Assembly: GCA_033980235.1 (NCBI GenBank)
Contig: CM067067.1
Span: forward strand, 13,420,401-13,484,400
Direction of reading: 5' to 3'
From: Diadema setosum
Lineage: Eukaryota > Echinodermata > Echinoidea > Diadematoida > Diadematidae
DNA: 64,000 nucleotides
In this document: one piece after another, positions 23,251 to 34,267 of the stretch
Layout of the letters: each line of letters starts with the position of its first letter
How positions within the stretch are numbered: the stretch's first letter is position 1
Position numbers and translations under genes: made by a program
The notes under the pieces: generated by a model
What the model saw: the letters and a program-made list of their open reading frames with translations, nothing else
Database searches by the model: none
What the model was told of the DNA's origin: nothing

Positions 23251-24351
23251 CTCCCTCCCCCTTGCTGTACCTAGACGTTGTCTGTGTGACGCAACTATGG
23301 ACAACTCTACCTCATCTACCTCACAATAAAAGCCAATCATCATCCCTCAGGGATGCGGGGGACAATCACTTTCTCTTTTGACCTAATTATAACGGTAGCT
23401 GGTTGAAAGACGGGCTTTGCGAGCACGACTCCGGGTAGCTTGTGGGCGGTGTCCTCCCGGAGCATCACCGGCCTGTTTGGCAGTTGAGGATGCCACCGGA
23501 GCCTCCCAGTCAATTCAATTCAATTCAATGAAGGTTTATTGACAATAAAAAAGAACATGCAGCTCAAAAGCTGAAATTGTTCATTTTACAATTAAAACAG
23601 AAATACAACATTGTACAAAATAAATATATATATTTGTGAAATTGGCTATCGATAGGAATCGAATTGACGGAAACACTGTACAAACGATATGACGGAAACC
23701 TGTACAAACATATAAAACATTGATATTTAACCCGGCCTCAAATCCCTGAATTTTGAACCAAGACCCTAAAATTCCCATGGGAATTATCAACAAACAGTAC
23801 ATGCACAAATATTTCCTTTTTCGCTGATTAAAACCTTTGACCTCTTAACCCTCAATAAAAATGCATGTATCAAAATCATCAATAATGGAGTACGAATACT
23901 GAAAAATATTGCACATGTAAAGAAACAAATGATTGCAAAAATCATTGAGCAACTGAACTGAGCAGGGAGTAATTAAATTTCTGAACAATAAAATAATTGG
24001 GCTTAATTATCGATATGCATCATAAACACAATCATATGAATGTAAGCAAACTCAAGGCGCCGTTATGGCACAACATGTGGTTCACAAAACAAGTCTAAAG
24101 CACATCTCAAATATAAAACAATATTTCAACACAATTGACAAAACATTAAAAATACAGTGTATGAGTGCTTGAGTGCTTCCCACCCCCACCCACTAAGTCC
24201 AAATCAATGAACATCCAAATTATTAAATAAAAAAATAAATTATCTAAAAATCCAAAAAGTTTCAACTTACACCGAACCTATCACAAATCCATGCATCAAA
24301 ACATAAGAGAAAAAAAATCAGCACCAAACAACAAACTTATAGCATCCAGCC

Positions 24352-24379
24352 TGACCCTTGACCCTTGACCTTTGACCCC
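24352..24379 (-). promoter_or_regulatory. Four tandem nuclear-receptor half-sites (DR1 array)
   Basis: On the plus strand TGACC(C/T) occurs four times in a row with a period of seven bases; on the minus strand this reads as RGGTCA half-sites each separated by one base (DR1). DR1 pairs bind RXR heterodimers, HNF4 and COUP-TF-type receptors. It sits in the 3' non-coding part of the retrotransposon. Binding is a prediction from the consensus only. Confidence 0.4.
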
Positions 24380-24545
24380 ACGCCCTCAAAACTCTCAAGA
24401 GAATCATTGATGTGCAGAGATATGCACTTCAAATTGACCTTGATCTTTTGGACATGACAAAATACGCATGAAATTTACTATCAAAAACACAAAGAGAATA
24501 CTTTACAAAAGGTCAGGAATATTGCACATTGATGAGTAGAAAAGT

Positions 24546-25526
24546 CTACAAGCCATTGAGTAGCCTCACTAAGCAAGGGATTGTTGAGTTTCTGAAACGT
24601 TGTGTTCTGGTTCGGGGGATGTCGATATTTAACGAGTTCCTAAGGCTACGAGTTATGAGTTGGGAACGTTGAGGAGGAAGCATGTCACGGTGACGGGTAG
24701 AGCGAAGGAGGGATTTTCCAAAACTCGTGAGAAGGGAACTCCTTCTTTCAGATAATGACTCGATGTTCATATCGCGGAGAGCATCATTATAGGGGAGATA
24801 TAAGGGGTAACTGATGAGGCGGAGAGCTCTCCTCTGCACCTTTTCCAACGCTTGTGACTGCTCATGAGTCAGGTTGGTGCACCACACTGGGGCAGCAAAT
24901 TCAAGAAGGGGGCGGATATACACGGTGTACACAAACAACAGATCATTATGGGTAACTCCGTTTCTCCTGAGTGAGCACAAAATGTAAAGTCTCCGAGAGG
25001 CGCGCGAGATCATTTCCCGTACTTGACTATCCCATCTCAGGTCTGATCGGATGGTAACGCCAAGAATGCGCATGGAGGATACGACTTCAATCGGGTTGTT
25101 TTCAATAGTAATGACCGGAGGGGGGACGTGATTACGCAAGAAGGTGAAGTGCATCAATTTGCATTTTTCAGGCTTGGGTTTCATGTAGTTAGCATTGCTC
25201 CATTCACAAACAGATTCAATATGAGATTGCAAATTGTTGTGGCCTGCTTTGTGAGAGATTTCGACTATGCTCAGGTCGTCGACATACTTCCATCTATTGT
25301 CCGCTGTCAGGGCGAGGTCATTGACCATGATCAGAAAGATAATCGGGCCAAGTTTTGTCCCTTGGGGGACTCCGCACGTTAGTGATTCCGAAGATGACGT
25401 AGTACCCTTGTAGAGCACTGTCTGCGAGCGATTGGACAGGAAGCTGCAGATTGTAGGAATAATCGATGGGTTCACTTCAAGATCGATCATCTTTCTGACA
25501 GTCGGGTAAGACCACATCGGTGGCAT
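24546..25526 (-). CDS. Reverse transcriptase, C-terminal part (non-LTR retrotransposon ORF2)
   Basis: This 326-codon frame encodes the palm and thumb half of a LINE reverse transcriptase, which copies the element's RNA into DNA at a nicked target. Visible motifs in order: SFLSNRSQTVLYKG (about 28-41), GVPQGTKLGP (52-61), the catalytic YVDD (81-84), KPEKCKLMHF (about 119-128), RILGVTIRSDLRWD (about 152-165) and the post-RT region IRPLLEFAAPVWCTNLT followed by KVQRRALRLI. A full ORF2 also has an N-terminal endonuclease and the fingers of the RT; these are missing, and the first ATG is only an internal methionine next to the truncation. No internal stop or frameshift is seen, so the copy is fairly recent. 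The LEFAAPVW and QRRALRL motifs suit the CR1/Jockey/Rex group; exact clade unknown. Confidence 0.9.
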   Translation of the reverse strand: MPPMWSYPTVRKMIDLEVNPSIIPTICSFLSNRSQTVLYKGTTSSSESLTCGVPQGTKLGPIIFLIMVNDLALTADNRWKYVDDLSIVEISHKAGHNNLQSHIESVCEWSNANYMKPKPEKCKLMHFTFLRNHVPPPVITIENNPIEVVSSMRILGVTIRSDLRWDSQVREMISRASRRLYILCSLRRNGVTHNDLLFVYTVYIRPLLEFAAPVWCTNLTHEQSQALEKVQRRALRLISYPLYLPYNDALRDMNIESLSERRSSLLTSFGKSLLRSTRHRDMLPPQRSQLITRSLRNSLNIDIPRTRTQRFRNSTIPCLVRLLNGL

Positions 25527-25779
25527 GGCACAGAAATGGGCTCAGGTATACACAGCAATATATTTATACAATACACACGGCAATATATATCAGTGTCTAT
25601 ACGCTCCCACACAAAGACTACACAATCGATGTATGTCCGCCAAGAATGGAGCACGCTTTGGAAGATGCTATGTTTACACTCCTTTCACTACTTGTATGTT
25701 GCGTGGCCACCACGTCAATCACTTTTCAGGCCACCTTGGACAACACGGGATGAACGTGAGGCAGGTATTATTTAGAGTA

Positions 25780-27470
25780 CGCAAATGCTCTCTCTCTCTC
25801 GATCCCTTTGAAATCACCCCCTATTTCCAGACTGCCACATGTAGTTTACTGAACCTCCCTTTCGCGGGTTTTTCGCGGGCTTTTTTTTTTTTGTTTTGTT
25901 TGTTTGTCCTGCCTTGGAGACCCGTAGGTCCATGCTTCGACTCAGTTGACGGCGTGCCAACTTCGCATATTTTGCTCAAACTCACAAACCCGCCCATCCC
26001 GATCGATTAGTCGCCAAATGCCGCAGCACAATGGAAGCTTTTCTCGCGCTTCCGTTCGCCTGACATATAGCTTGAATCTTATGTGGTGAATGACTATTAA
26101 GCGGTGTTCCCTATTGAATTTGCATGTAAAATCGAAGTTTCTGTCACTGTTTTGTGAGCAAAAGTCATGCCCTAACAGTAATGAAGCTACACGTCATTTC
26201 AAAGAAATACAACCATCGATATGTCATACAATTTTCATCAAAGCAAAGTTAGGCATTTTCTCTACAACTTTGCTCACTAAATGTCCAACTTAACAGAAGT
26301 CTATATAGAAGATACATAGACTTGAAAAAAACAGAATGTTTTCTTAAAGCATGACGACGACGTTGGTGTCTCAGAATAATGTGGCACACAAGGGGTTTCC
26401 ATCATGGCACATACAACAGAGAGTTAACTCTTAATCCGGAACACTCTTTAGTGCACCCCCTATCCCAGGTGAGCTCCCCTTTCAACCGCCCTATTTTAAA
26501 ACACACACCCCCGCTTCACCTCATTTAAGCTGTCATTATAGTGACAATACCTTAGGACATAAGTTGGGTGTGTGTGTGTGAGGGTGTGTGTATGTGTATA
26601 TGACCTCACAACTCAGAAGAAACCAAACAAAAATTAAAATATCATAACACAAATGTTTTTGATCATTTTCTATGATTTTTCATAATAGTCAAAACCCTTT
26701 TTTATCTCTCAGTGGTTCAAATCGAAAGAGAAAGGGAGAGAGAGAGAGAGAAAGAACCTTTCCTAAAGAAATTTCCGGGTGAAAAGTATAATAAAATGCA
26801 CCCACAATGCCTGGTCCGGATTTTGTCGAACGAACACATGACGAATCTTACCCCTTTACCGGAGATCTTTGGAACAAGCATGCTGTCCCTCTGAGGTCCC
26901 TCTGAGGAAGCATGCAACTAAACCTGTCAGTACGCAATGTGCCATTACAAAATTTGGAGGTGTATTCATAATCACATTCTTGTCGCGTTTTGTGCGCATG
27001 TTGACAGGGCTGCTTCACGGTTGTTGCGCGTTCTGACCCGTTTCGCCACGTTTTGTCGAGGTTCTCAGCGACAGCTAAGTCGTATGGACGTGGTCATTTC
27101 GTAGCGTTCAATCACGTCGTGTCCCGGGCGCGTGACGGTTTACAACGATTGTCTTTGTTTGAGATACATCTTTTTATACGGTGGGCGGGGTCTTAACGGG
27201 CTCTAAGGATGCCTGGTGTACACATTTTATCCGTAGAAAGCCTTGAAACGTGATAAACGTGTCAAACCTTGTTCAGAACGTGAGAGAGGTGAGGAGGAGA
27301 CGCAGTGGCATCCTCGGTAAAACGGCAGTGCCGAATCGTAGGGCCGTACCGCAGCTTGCCTTTGAGCCACCGGGAATTAGCAGACCCTTTCCCCTCACGG
27401 TCTATCACGGGTGCCGTGATAGACCATGAGAAATTTTAATCATACCTAACAAGACGTGAATAAAAGAGAC
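25780..27470. other. Stretch without recognisable gene
   Basis: No exon identified. A (GT)n-like patch lies at 26569-26600 and (GA)n at 26726-26751. From about 26980 to 27470 the sequence is CpG-rich and may belong to a degraded element ending near 27507 (see next entry). The 161-codon open frame at 25525-26010 lacks any domain and begins in the TA-rich junction next to the retrotransposon. Confidence 0.4.
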
Positions 27471-27476
27471 AGCCGG

Positions 27477-27575
27477 GAACACGGTGTAAACGTATAGCAT
27501 TGCATAATCTGGCCCGGCATCCACGGCCTGTTACGTTTGCCTGACCAGTCCTCCCCACCCCCACCCCGCGTTTCG
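27477..27575. mobile_element. Fragment related to the TTAA-site MITE at 48981-49538
   Basis: GCCGGGAACACGGTGTAAAC followed by GTATAGCATT is a terminal repeat like the ends of the 48981-49538 element. Just beyond it, CATCCACGGCCTGTTACGTTTGCC..TCCCCACCCC matches the interior of that element (about 49388-49450). The order of parts differs from the other copy, implying rearrangement or two overlapping insertions. Confidence 0.45.
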
Positions 27576-28009
27576 CATAAAAAATTATATTATAGTACTG
27601 CCACCGACTGTCCTTGCGATCTTGCTTGCGATGCGTTGCTCACTTCAGCCGTGACGTCAACACGTCCGCCCTATAGGTCGCGACGCTTCATCGAGAGCTA
27701 CGCTAATATCGCTGATACCCTTTAAGCTATGAAGATTAATTTCACACCGTAACGATATACTTTTAATGGTGAGAAAGATGACGATCTACCACATTCGTGG
27801 GTATAAACTGAGATCTCTGCATTTTGCATATTCATTAAAGTCGATTTGGTCTACGTAACGTGCAGACAGATTGTTCTTATCTACTCAGTTCATGATCAAG
27901 CATACTAGTACAATGATATTGTTTCGTCATGTTACGCAATCGTATCTTTTAAAACCGTTACGTTGCAATCCCAGATTGCATAAGAGTGATCTATGCGTAG
28001 TAAAAGATC

Positions 28010-28117
28010 AATAATTAGTTGAATCAAGAAACTGGACGCCCAAAGAAGCCAACTGATAATTGGCGAAAAGTCGCAACAAGTGATTTTAACTCCAGTTTCT
28101 TGATTCAACTAATTATA
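28010..28117. mobile_element. 108-bp inverted-repeat element
   Basis: The left arm ATAATTAGTTGAATCAAGAA continues to ACTGGA, and the right arm is its exact complement, giving about 25 perfectly paired bases around a 55-bp centre; AGATC extends the pairing weakly outward. Perfect arms suggest a recent insertion. Confidence 0.6.
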
Positions 28118-29278
28118 GATCTTGTACTTCGACTGGATGAATTAGAAGAATTTACATCAGTCCATAGTAAAAGATAATGATCAAACCACTAAACGTTTCA
28201 CTTTTGACGCTGTTTGCGAAAGTCGACCCATTCGGCAAAATAGATGCACTGGCTACCATAGGAATCAGATCTTGTAACATTTTACTGAATTCAGGATGAG
28301 AATACATGTATTAGATTCAGATCGTAATCTTGACTTATCCATTTCCTTTTTGTGATAATTATTAATAATTGCCCTCTTGCCGACCGCGATGTTTCAGGAC
28401 AAAAGCTGTACGGACGAGCCGACTTCGTTCGCAACCAGAGATTTTAATGCGTTCGACGTGTAGCTATCATGATATCAAATGCACCGGGGTCCATTGGATT
28501 CGTGATATCTACATCGCTCTTCCACCTCCCTGGTTACTCTGGAGGGTATTGTGATGGCGCCTTATTCTTAACTGTGTTATGAGAGTATTGTCAATTCATC
28601 ATCAGTGAATCAGTGAAATCCCCGAGTGCAAAAAGCAGCTGTTGTAAAGAGAGTCGATTCCCCCCCCCCTTTTTTTTATTCAGACGCGAGAAACAATACT
28701 TTCCAGAATCACTCTTTGCTATATATGGAACTGTGACTGTTGTGAACATAATTAAGTCGTCATCAAAGCAAACAAGAAACGCGTACATCGTGCTGATGAG
28801 CAGCAATTTTTTGAGCAATTATTGTCAAAAGGGGAGAAAAAAAAACAACCACACAAATGTCTAAGTTTGAGTGGGCCATTTTCTCCCGATGAATTTTTCT
28901 ATGAGGCATACTTCCGCGGGAATAACGCGAAAGCCAATTAAGGTGATGAAGTTTGCGCCAAGGCTAGCCATTGCCACCAGTCAGTCAGAGCCAACTGGAC
29001 ACAATGTTTGTTGTGTCTCGGTTGTAGGGATGGGCGATTAAACTGATTAAAAAATTGTGTAGAGTGACGATTATGAGGTGGATGAGCAATCACTAAAGGC
29101 CTTTTGATCGCACGGGCAAGGAGGGGGGAAACTCGGAGCGCGAGGTGCTGCGCGCGTAAGTATCGTCGGTCTTCAAAATGAATGAGATCGTCATGATCGT
29201 TATTATTCTTGCCGACGCCATCACGGTAGTTGTCAGGGAGAGCATGGTACGTTTTATGAGGCTTCTTGCTCCCTGCAG

Positions 29279-29396
29279 ACACCCATGTCCTATCGACGCG
29301 GAATATGAATACCGGTACGCGGTGGAAGACAACCTCCAAAAGATAACCTTGATCACTTCCTCTACTGAAATCGACAGTCCACACTCCTTGCAGATG
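29279..29396 (+). CDS. Possible internal exon, unidentified
   Basis: The acceptor CTTGCTCCCTGCAG precedes a 118-bp open segment ending at ATG/GTAAAC, a usable donor. It reads HPCPIDAEYEYRYAVEDNLQ and 19 further residues (..KITLITSSTEIDSPHSLQM), starting after one base of a split codon and ending in phase 0. The same frame stays open upstream to an ATG at 29178 whose first 20 residues are hydrophobic (MNEIVMIVIILADAITVVV), so a signal-anchor start is an alternative. Against it: a long minus-strand frame also crosses this CpG-richer region, so the lack of stops may be compositional. Confidence 0.25.
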
Positions 29397-30589
29397 GTAA
29401 ACGATGACAAACCCCTCTTTGTTTTAATATGCAAGTGTATTGCCCTCTCATAACGCAACTGCACATCAGAGTGAAGCTAAGTTGCAAGGTCAAAATTATA
29501 TGACTGCATTATTTTCTTCTTATCCCGAATGTTCTGATTTTAGCTACGATAAACCTCAGTATAATTTGAACCTGAAATGCGATTCCGAGTTAATGGTGTC
29601 CGTGTGAGACAAATGCCACTTGTGACCTGGTTGAAGGACAGCGAGAAACGAAAACTGTGCAGGAGAGGGTATGCAGTCAGCTTGATGATTATGCGATGAA
29701 TTAATTTGGAAAGGTAATTGCGCAGCTTGTAGATTATGAGATGAATGTGTAAACATAATGATTCAAGAAATATATCACATTGCTTCACATACACCCAAAC
29801 CTGAGGCTATGGACTTTTGCGTCAAAGTCATAGCGCTCAATATGAACGCGCCCCACCATGCGCCTGAAGGCACAAACGTAAGAACACGGCTAACTGCGAT
29901 TCGCAAAGGGCGAATCAATATTATCACTTCCAGTTCTAAGAAGAGGCAGAACCGAAAAAAAGTAATGTGAATAAGGGAGCTGAACCAGGAAACACATATA
30001 CACGTATAAGAGAGAAGGGCAAGGTACATGTATATGGAGCTTGTAATTAGGCAGCAAGAACAGAAATACGGAGAAAGGAAGAGATACCTTTACTTCGTTG
30101 TTATCAATATCTTCGTTACGATGTTATCAATCACGTGTCTCACCAATGTAGAAAGGGAGAAAACAGCCCTAAATGTTTCTCCTTTGATCCTAAGTCCTAT
30201 TCTCGAGCGAGACAGTCATTCCGTTTTACAGCTCACGATTCATCATGTTCAGGGATAGCTTAAGCAACACTTAGTGCTGAGAGCTACCGCCGAAGAATAC
30301 GAGGCAAGGCGTTATTTTCTTTCAATTTGCGAAACGAGATTCTTCATTTCTTCGTATCATCTTCTTTCCTCTCCAGCCATGCGAAATCTGTGGTAATTTG
30401 AATGTAACTAAATCAGACTGACTGTGCAAGGTGATTCTCTCATGAAAAGATCTATTTCATTACCCATTCCTTAGAAAACCTATAGCCGAAATATATGTTG
30501 ACCGTTTGATGGAGATGAAGATATTCGCTTAATGGCAAAAATCCGTTGATATCCTCTCATTTCCTCTAATTTCTCTTTTTATCTCTCGC

Positions 30590-30676
30590 TGTCTCTCTCT
30601 CTCTCTCTTAATTTGTGTGTGTGTATGTGTGTGTGTGTGTGTGTTTGTCTGTGTGTGTTTGTCTGTGTGTTTGTAA
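30590..30676. repeat. (TC)n followed by (GT)n microsatellite
   Basis: A TC run to about 30608 passes into an interrupted GT array from about 30613 to 30676. Confidence 0.8.
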
Positions 30677-30729
30677 AGCCCACTGCAGTTTTAGGTTTCC
30701 GATTTAGAATTCTTCATCTGTCTCGCAAT

Positions 30730-30955
30730 CAGTTTACTATGAATGAAGATAAGACCTCCATGACCTGTTTTAAACCAGCATCTTATATCCCATACACTCT
30801 AAAGTTCCACACATCCATTTTCAAAGTAATCTGTAATATAAAGCCTTCAGTTTGCTATAAATGAAATGGGACCTCCAAAGCCTGATTTAAATCAACTTCT
30901 TATCCCTTGCACTCCGAAGTTCCACACATTCATATTCAGCCTAATCTTTATGAAA
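30730..30955. repeat. Two-copy tandem repeat of about 115 bp
   Basis: Unit 1 (about 30730-30847) and unit 2 (about 30848-30955) share CAGTTT(A/G)CTAT(G/A)AATGAA, GACCTCCA, CCTG(T/A)TTTAAA, TTCTTAT-CCC and AAGTTCCACACAT(C/T)CAT in the same order. A local duplication with moderate divergence; the open frames across it follow the repeat and have no coding signature. Confidence 0.6.
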
Positions 30956-30999
30956 CCAGTGCGTGTAACTGTCGCTGTATCTTGCTAGTCAACACAAAC

Positions 31000-32640
31000 C
31001 ATACAACACCTGGACATTACTATCTCTATGTCTTGAAGAACACGCCAGCCATTTTTTTTTTCTCGAAATACGATCATAACATGACCCAAATACATCCTGA
31101 CCTTAAACTACTCGACTAGAATGTGAGGTAATGAAATACAACGTAACAGAATATTTTGAAAGATCCGCTCAAGTTACATCGTGCTTTTATTACCGACCTA
31201 AAGTACTGGCAAACAAGGGACCCATTTCCTTTAATAAACTACTGATTGTCCGTCATGTTAGATTTACCTCACAATCGTCTTTTGAAGTGGTCATTTATTA
31301 TTCGTATACAGCCTATTTTCTTTTCATATCGCACGGGTTACATTTCGCTCTGGTTTCGGAGAAATGTTGTCGCTAGCTCCGGAATGTCACTATTGCCATG
31401 TAACGCTGATACGTCGATACGATGATACCGAAGAAAAAAATGCTTTTTTTTTTTTAAAGCTGAAAATGGCTAATGCATTACGGATCGAATTCATTATGCA
31501 AAACAGTGACTTATTCAATTAATGTACCAAACAGAAGGGTGCTCCATGATCAGATTGCATCTGGCATTCTTCAGAATTCCCCAATTATGTCATAATGTTT
31601 CCAATTTGTATGAAAACAAACAAACATTCCAAAAGTGATGTGGTTTCTCAAAAATTTGCTTTGGGAATCCTACTTCCAGTATTTCGTAAATGCGAGTTCA
31701 TGATGGAAAGTGATGAATGATGTGTTCGGATGTCCTAAACAGTGCTGGTCACGTGGCCAGTGTCAAACTAACGAAAAGGGACACGAAAATGTATTGTTTA
31801 TAGTCATGCAAGACTTATACAGCAGACTTTACGCTTTGTGTTAAAACTAATCTGCTGTTCTCATTGCAACAGCTCGAGTCCCTGGTTGGCGTTCCTATCT
31901 AATAGAAATCTGTATAAGTAATGTTAAAAGTCCTTGTGACCTCCTGAAGTTAAAGCACGCTGACGATGATTACTTACGTAATCATTAGATTCATAGGAGC
32001 GTTATAACACGTTTACCTTAGGGATAGAGGGGCGCGGGGGGGGGGGGACTATGCATTCTACCAGTTACATGCATGTGATACGTAAAGTGCACTGGCATAG
32101 AAGACAAGTATAACTCTAAAGGGTCCCAGAGCAGAGGGCATGCTCCTTAAATAGCCAAATTCATCGTGCTCCTAAAATCGCTCTTCAAGTGACAGATACA
32201 TTTAAAATTCCAAGTGGATAGAGGTAAGGAGATTAACAGGGATGCAATATAAACTTCTTTTTTGTATATACTTTTCAGAGAGAGCGAGAGAGCGAAAAAG
32301 ACAGTGATACATTTAGGTGGTGATGGGGCATTGCTTCTGATGAGTAATATTGACGGACAGACGCTGGTATTACAGTATCTTTGATCCTAAAGGAACATAC
32401 TTTGATAATGTAACATCACATTCATTACCCTCATCGCTGTGCCCTTCTTGCCTCAAATGCTGTCTTGTTTGTAGACTCCCAGGTTCGAGGACAAAATTAT
32501 TTTATAGATGATTACCTTGGAGTCATACGCTCTTCCAATGTCTTATGCGTGACATACACTTCTACACATCTGAATGAACGTTATCTATCTAGTAGTAGAA
32601 CATCTGAACTGATGAATCCGACTTCAGAGTACTGTAAGTT
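31000..32640. other. Stretch without recognisable gene
   Basis: No exon, repeat family or RNA gene recognised. A 12-base G run lies near 32036-32047 and a short GA patch at 32278-32296. Confidence 0.4.
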
Positions 32641-32790
32641 ATGATGGCCATAACTTGGGGGCTTCCAAAGAAGAACAAATTTAAAGCACTTTCAATGGGT
32701 TATCCAATGCGTTGCTAAGTAAGTGCATAAATTACCTTTTGTTAGGAGTTATACATGTACTTGAAGCCCCAAGTTAGAAATTGCCATTAA
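32641..32790. mobile_element. About 150-bp imperfect inverted-repeat element
   Basis: The left end ATGATGGCCATAACTTGGGG followed by GCTTC pairs imperfectly with the right end TTGAAGCCCCAAGTTAGAAA followed by TTGCCATT. Probably an old MITE or hairpin repeat. Confidence 0.4.
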
Positions 32791-33210
32791 AAGAACAGTA
32801 CCCAAATCGAATTGGTCTATGTAAAGCACTTAAAATGTATCAGATTGTGCAACAGGGTCTATAATTATTATGCTGTACTTACTGTTTAGAGGAACGTTCC
32901 TCATTGCAGACTTGTCAATCAGTGTGACCAGTAATTTTTATGCAAGAGACTTAACGTTTCGATGTTGCTATTGCAGTCTATGGGAAGTGTAAAGAATGGT
33001 AATATCGGCAACTCGAGTACACAGAACAACGCAGCCCAGATACATTTCAAACATTGCCAAATAGTGCCTCTAAGTGTAAGTTTGTCCAGCACGAATCTCG
33101 TCAAGTTCGTGACGCTATGTACAGTATACGATGACATGACTTGATCCCGTGACGTCAGGCCACTGCGAATATATATCATTCTCAAATCTCTTGGAGTTTG
33201 TAGGTGATTT

Positions 33211-33505
33211 CTAATAGATTCCCCATGAGGAAGTTGCTGTTCGTGCACTGCAATTATTTTCCTTGCCATTGAGGTGGGCGAGCTGATCTATTCCTGACTC
33301 GTTCTTTCCTATTTCGGCAGCTACGACAAAAACGATATGCTCTGAAAACTGAAATGGTTGGTAGATGAAAAAAGAAACAATACTTGAAACAGGCTTTTCC
33401 CAGCTTTCAAACTGGTCACCCTGAATTCTCGTTGCTATTCTAAGTGAACCATACTGATGGGATAAATTTGATCTGTTGTTTCCAAACGTGTATCTTCCCG
33501 TGGAG
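33211..33505 (-). CDS. Candidate terminal exon of a minus-strand gene
   Basis: Read on the minus strand, a long pyrimidine tract made of (CTTT)n then TTTTTTAG precedes 295 bp open to a TAG stop. It encodes about 97 residues starting STGRYTFGNNRSNLSHQYGS and containing a hydrophobic stretch SIVSFFIYQPFQF and VFVVAAEIG, ending TATSSWGIY. The exon begins with one base that completes a split codon, in phase with the end of 34046-34267 if that exon uses the donor ACA/GTAAAC. The alternating hydrophobic pattern suits beta strands of a secreted or extracellular domain. I do not recognise a family. The opposite strand shows only short frames. Confidence 0.4.
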
Positions 33506-33510
33506 CTAAA

Positions 33511-33537
33511 AAAGAAAGAAAGAAAGAAAGAAAGAAA
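33511..33537 (-). repeat. (CTTT)n acting as candidate polypyrimidine tract
   Basis: About seven AAAG units on the plus strand read as (CTTT)n on the minus strand, directly upstream of the TTTTTTAG acceptor of the 33211-33505 exon. The microsatellite would supply the pyrimidine tract of the splice site. Confidence 0.6.
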
Positions 33538-34045
33538 TGAAAATAGATTGGATTCAGTTCCTATCATCATAACTAGATCATTTGTCGGTTTATTATTTCA
33601 GATTATTGGCGTACACGTTCATACGGAGGAACGCCAATTCCGTCCTCTTTGTGACGTCAAGGGACATAATCAATGATCAAGATTGCTTATTTCGGAGCAT
33701 AAGATGATCATTGTGGAATATTTTGGTGAAATCTTGAATGAATTCAATCCGTCCTATACCCATTTTTTTCTCAGACATATTTCAGATACCTCACCTCGAA
33801 AGAAAGTGAAAATAACAAAGCACACACACACACACACATGGATATACAAGTATGAAATGTCTAAACAAAAATCTTGGGATTACCTTTATTTACAATAAGG
33901 GGAAAAGAAAACTGTAAAATATGGTCCCTATAGATTTTCACAAAGAAGAATTAGAAAAGGGATGGTAAAATGCCATGGAAGACAACTATAAGTATCAATC
34001 ATGAATCGAAGTCCAAAATGAAATGAGCACACTCTTGAAGTTTAC

Positions 34046-34267
34046 TGTCTAATATATCGAAGATTTTGTCGGAAAGACGGGATGCAGACAGTAGTGGGAA
34101 TCGTGAGCGCTGTGGCGGTGCAAAACTGAGATTTTACGTCATACACTGGCTTGTGTCCTGTGGGTGAGGTACACGTAACACAAACATCCTGCGGCAGACC
34201 TAGATGGCATTTCCACTCGTATGACGTCTGACTGGCGCAATTTTCTCTACCTTTTTCCCGGCTTTGC
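34046..34267 (-). CDS. Candidate cysteine-rich exon of the same minus-strand gene
   Basis: The acceptor CTTACTTTCTTTTTAG on the minus strand opens 222 bp with no stop. The peptide starts (after one base of a split codon) QSREKGRENCASQTSYEWKC and continues with HLGLPQDVCVTCTSPTGHKP, then VYDVKSQFCTATALTIPTTV and CIPSFRQNLRYIR. Six cysteines in about 50 residues, with a CVTC pair, suggest a disulfide-bonded extracellular module. If the donor at 34041-34045 (GTAAAC) is not used, the frame ends one codon later at TAA (34042-34044), making this a terminal exon instead. The high GC and CpG relative to neighbours and the strong acceptor argue for coding. The cysteine spacing does not match any module I can name with confidence. 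Confidence 0.45.

Larger units (their letters stand above)
23511..25526 (-). mobile_element. 5'-truncated CR1-like non-LTR retrotransposon
   Basis: Minus-strand element made of a partial reverse-transcriptase frame (24546-25526) followed by about 1 kb of 3' non-coding sequence that ends with AATAAACCTTCATTGAATTG and further TTGAA repeats at 23511-23530. A short tandem repeat as 3' terminus instead of poly-A is characteristic of CR1-related LINEs. The 5' edge falls abruptly at about 25505-25530, after which an unrelated TA-rich sequence begins, as expected from incomplete target-primed reverse transcription. I see no clear target-site duplication. Confidence 0.75.

Noticed and set aside
25525..26010. 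161-codon plus-strand open frame
   Set aside because: It starts in the TA-rich junction beside the retrotransposon, has no domain, and a segment rich in F and L from T runs; other frames are open over the same stretch.
28938..29384. 148-codon minus-strand open frame
   Set aside because: Opposite to the exon candidate at 29279-29396; the His/Asn/Arg-rich peptide is not protein-like and there is no splice context. The region simply has few stop codons.
33593..33676. Plus-strand acceptor TTATTATTTCAG with 24 open codons
   Set aside because: Length within chance, lies just outside the minus-strand exon candidate and has no partner exon.
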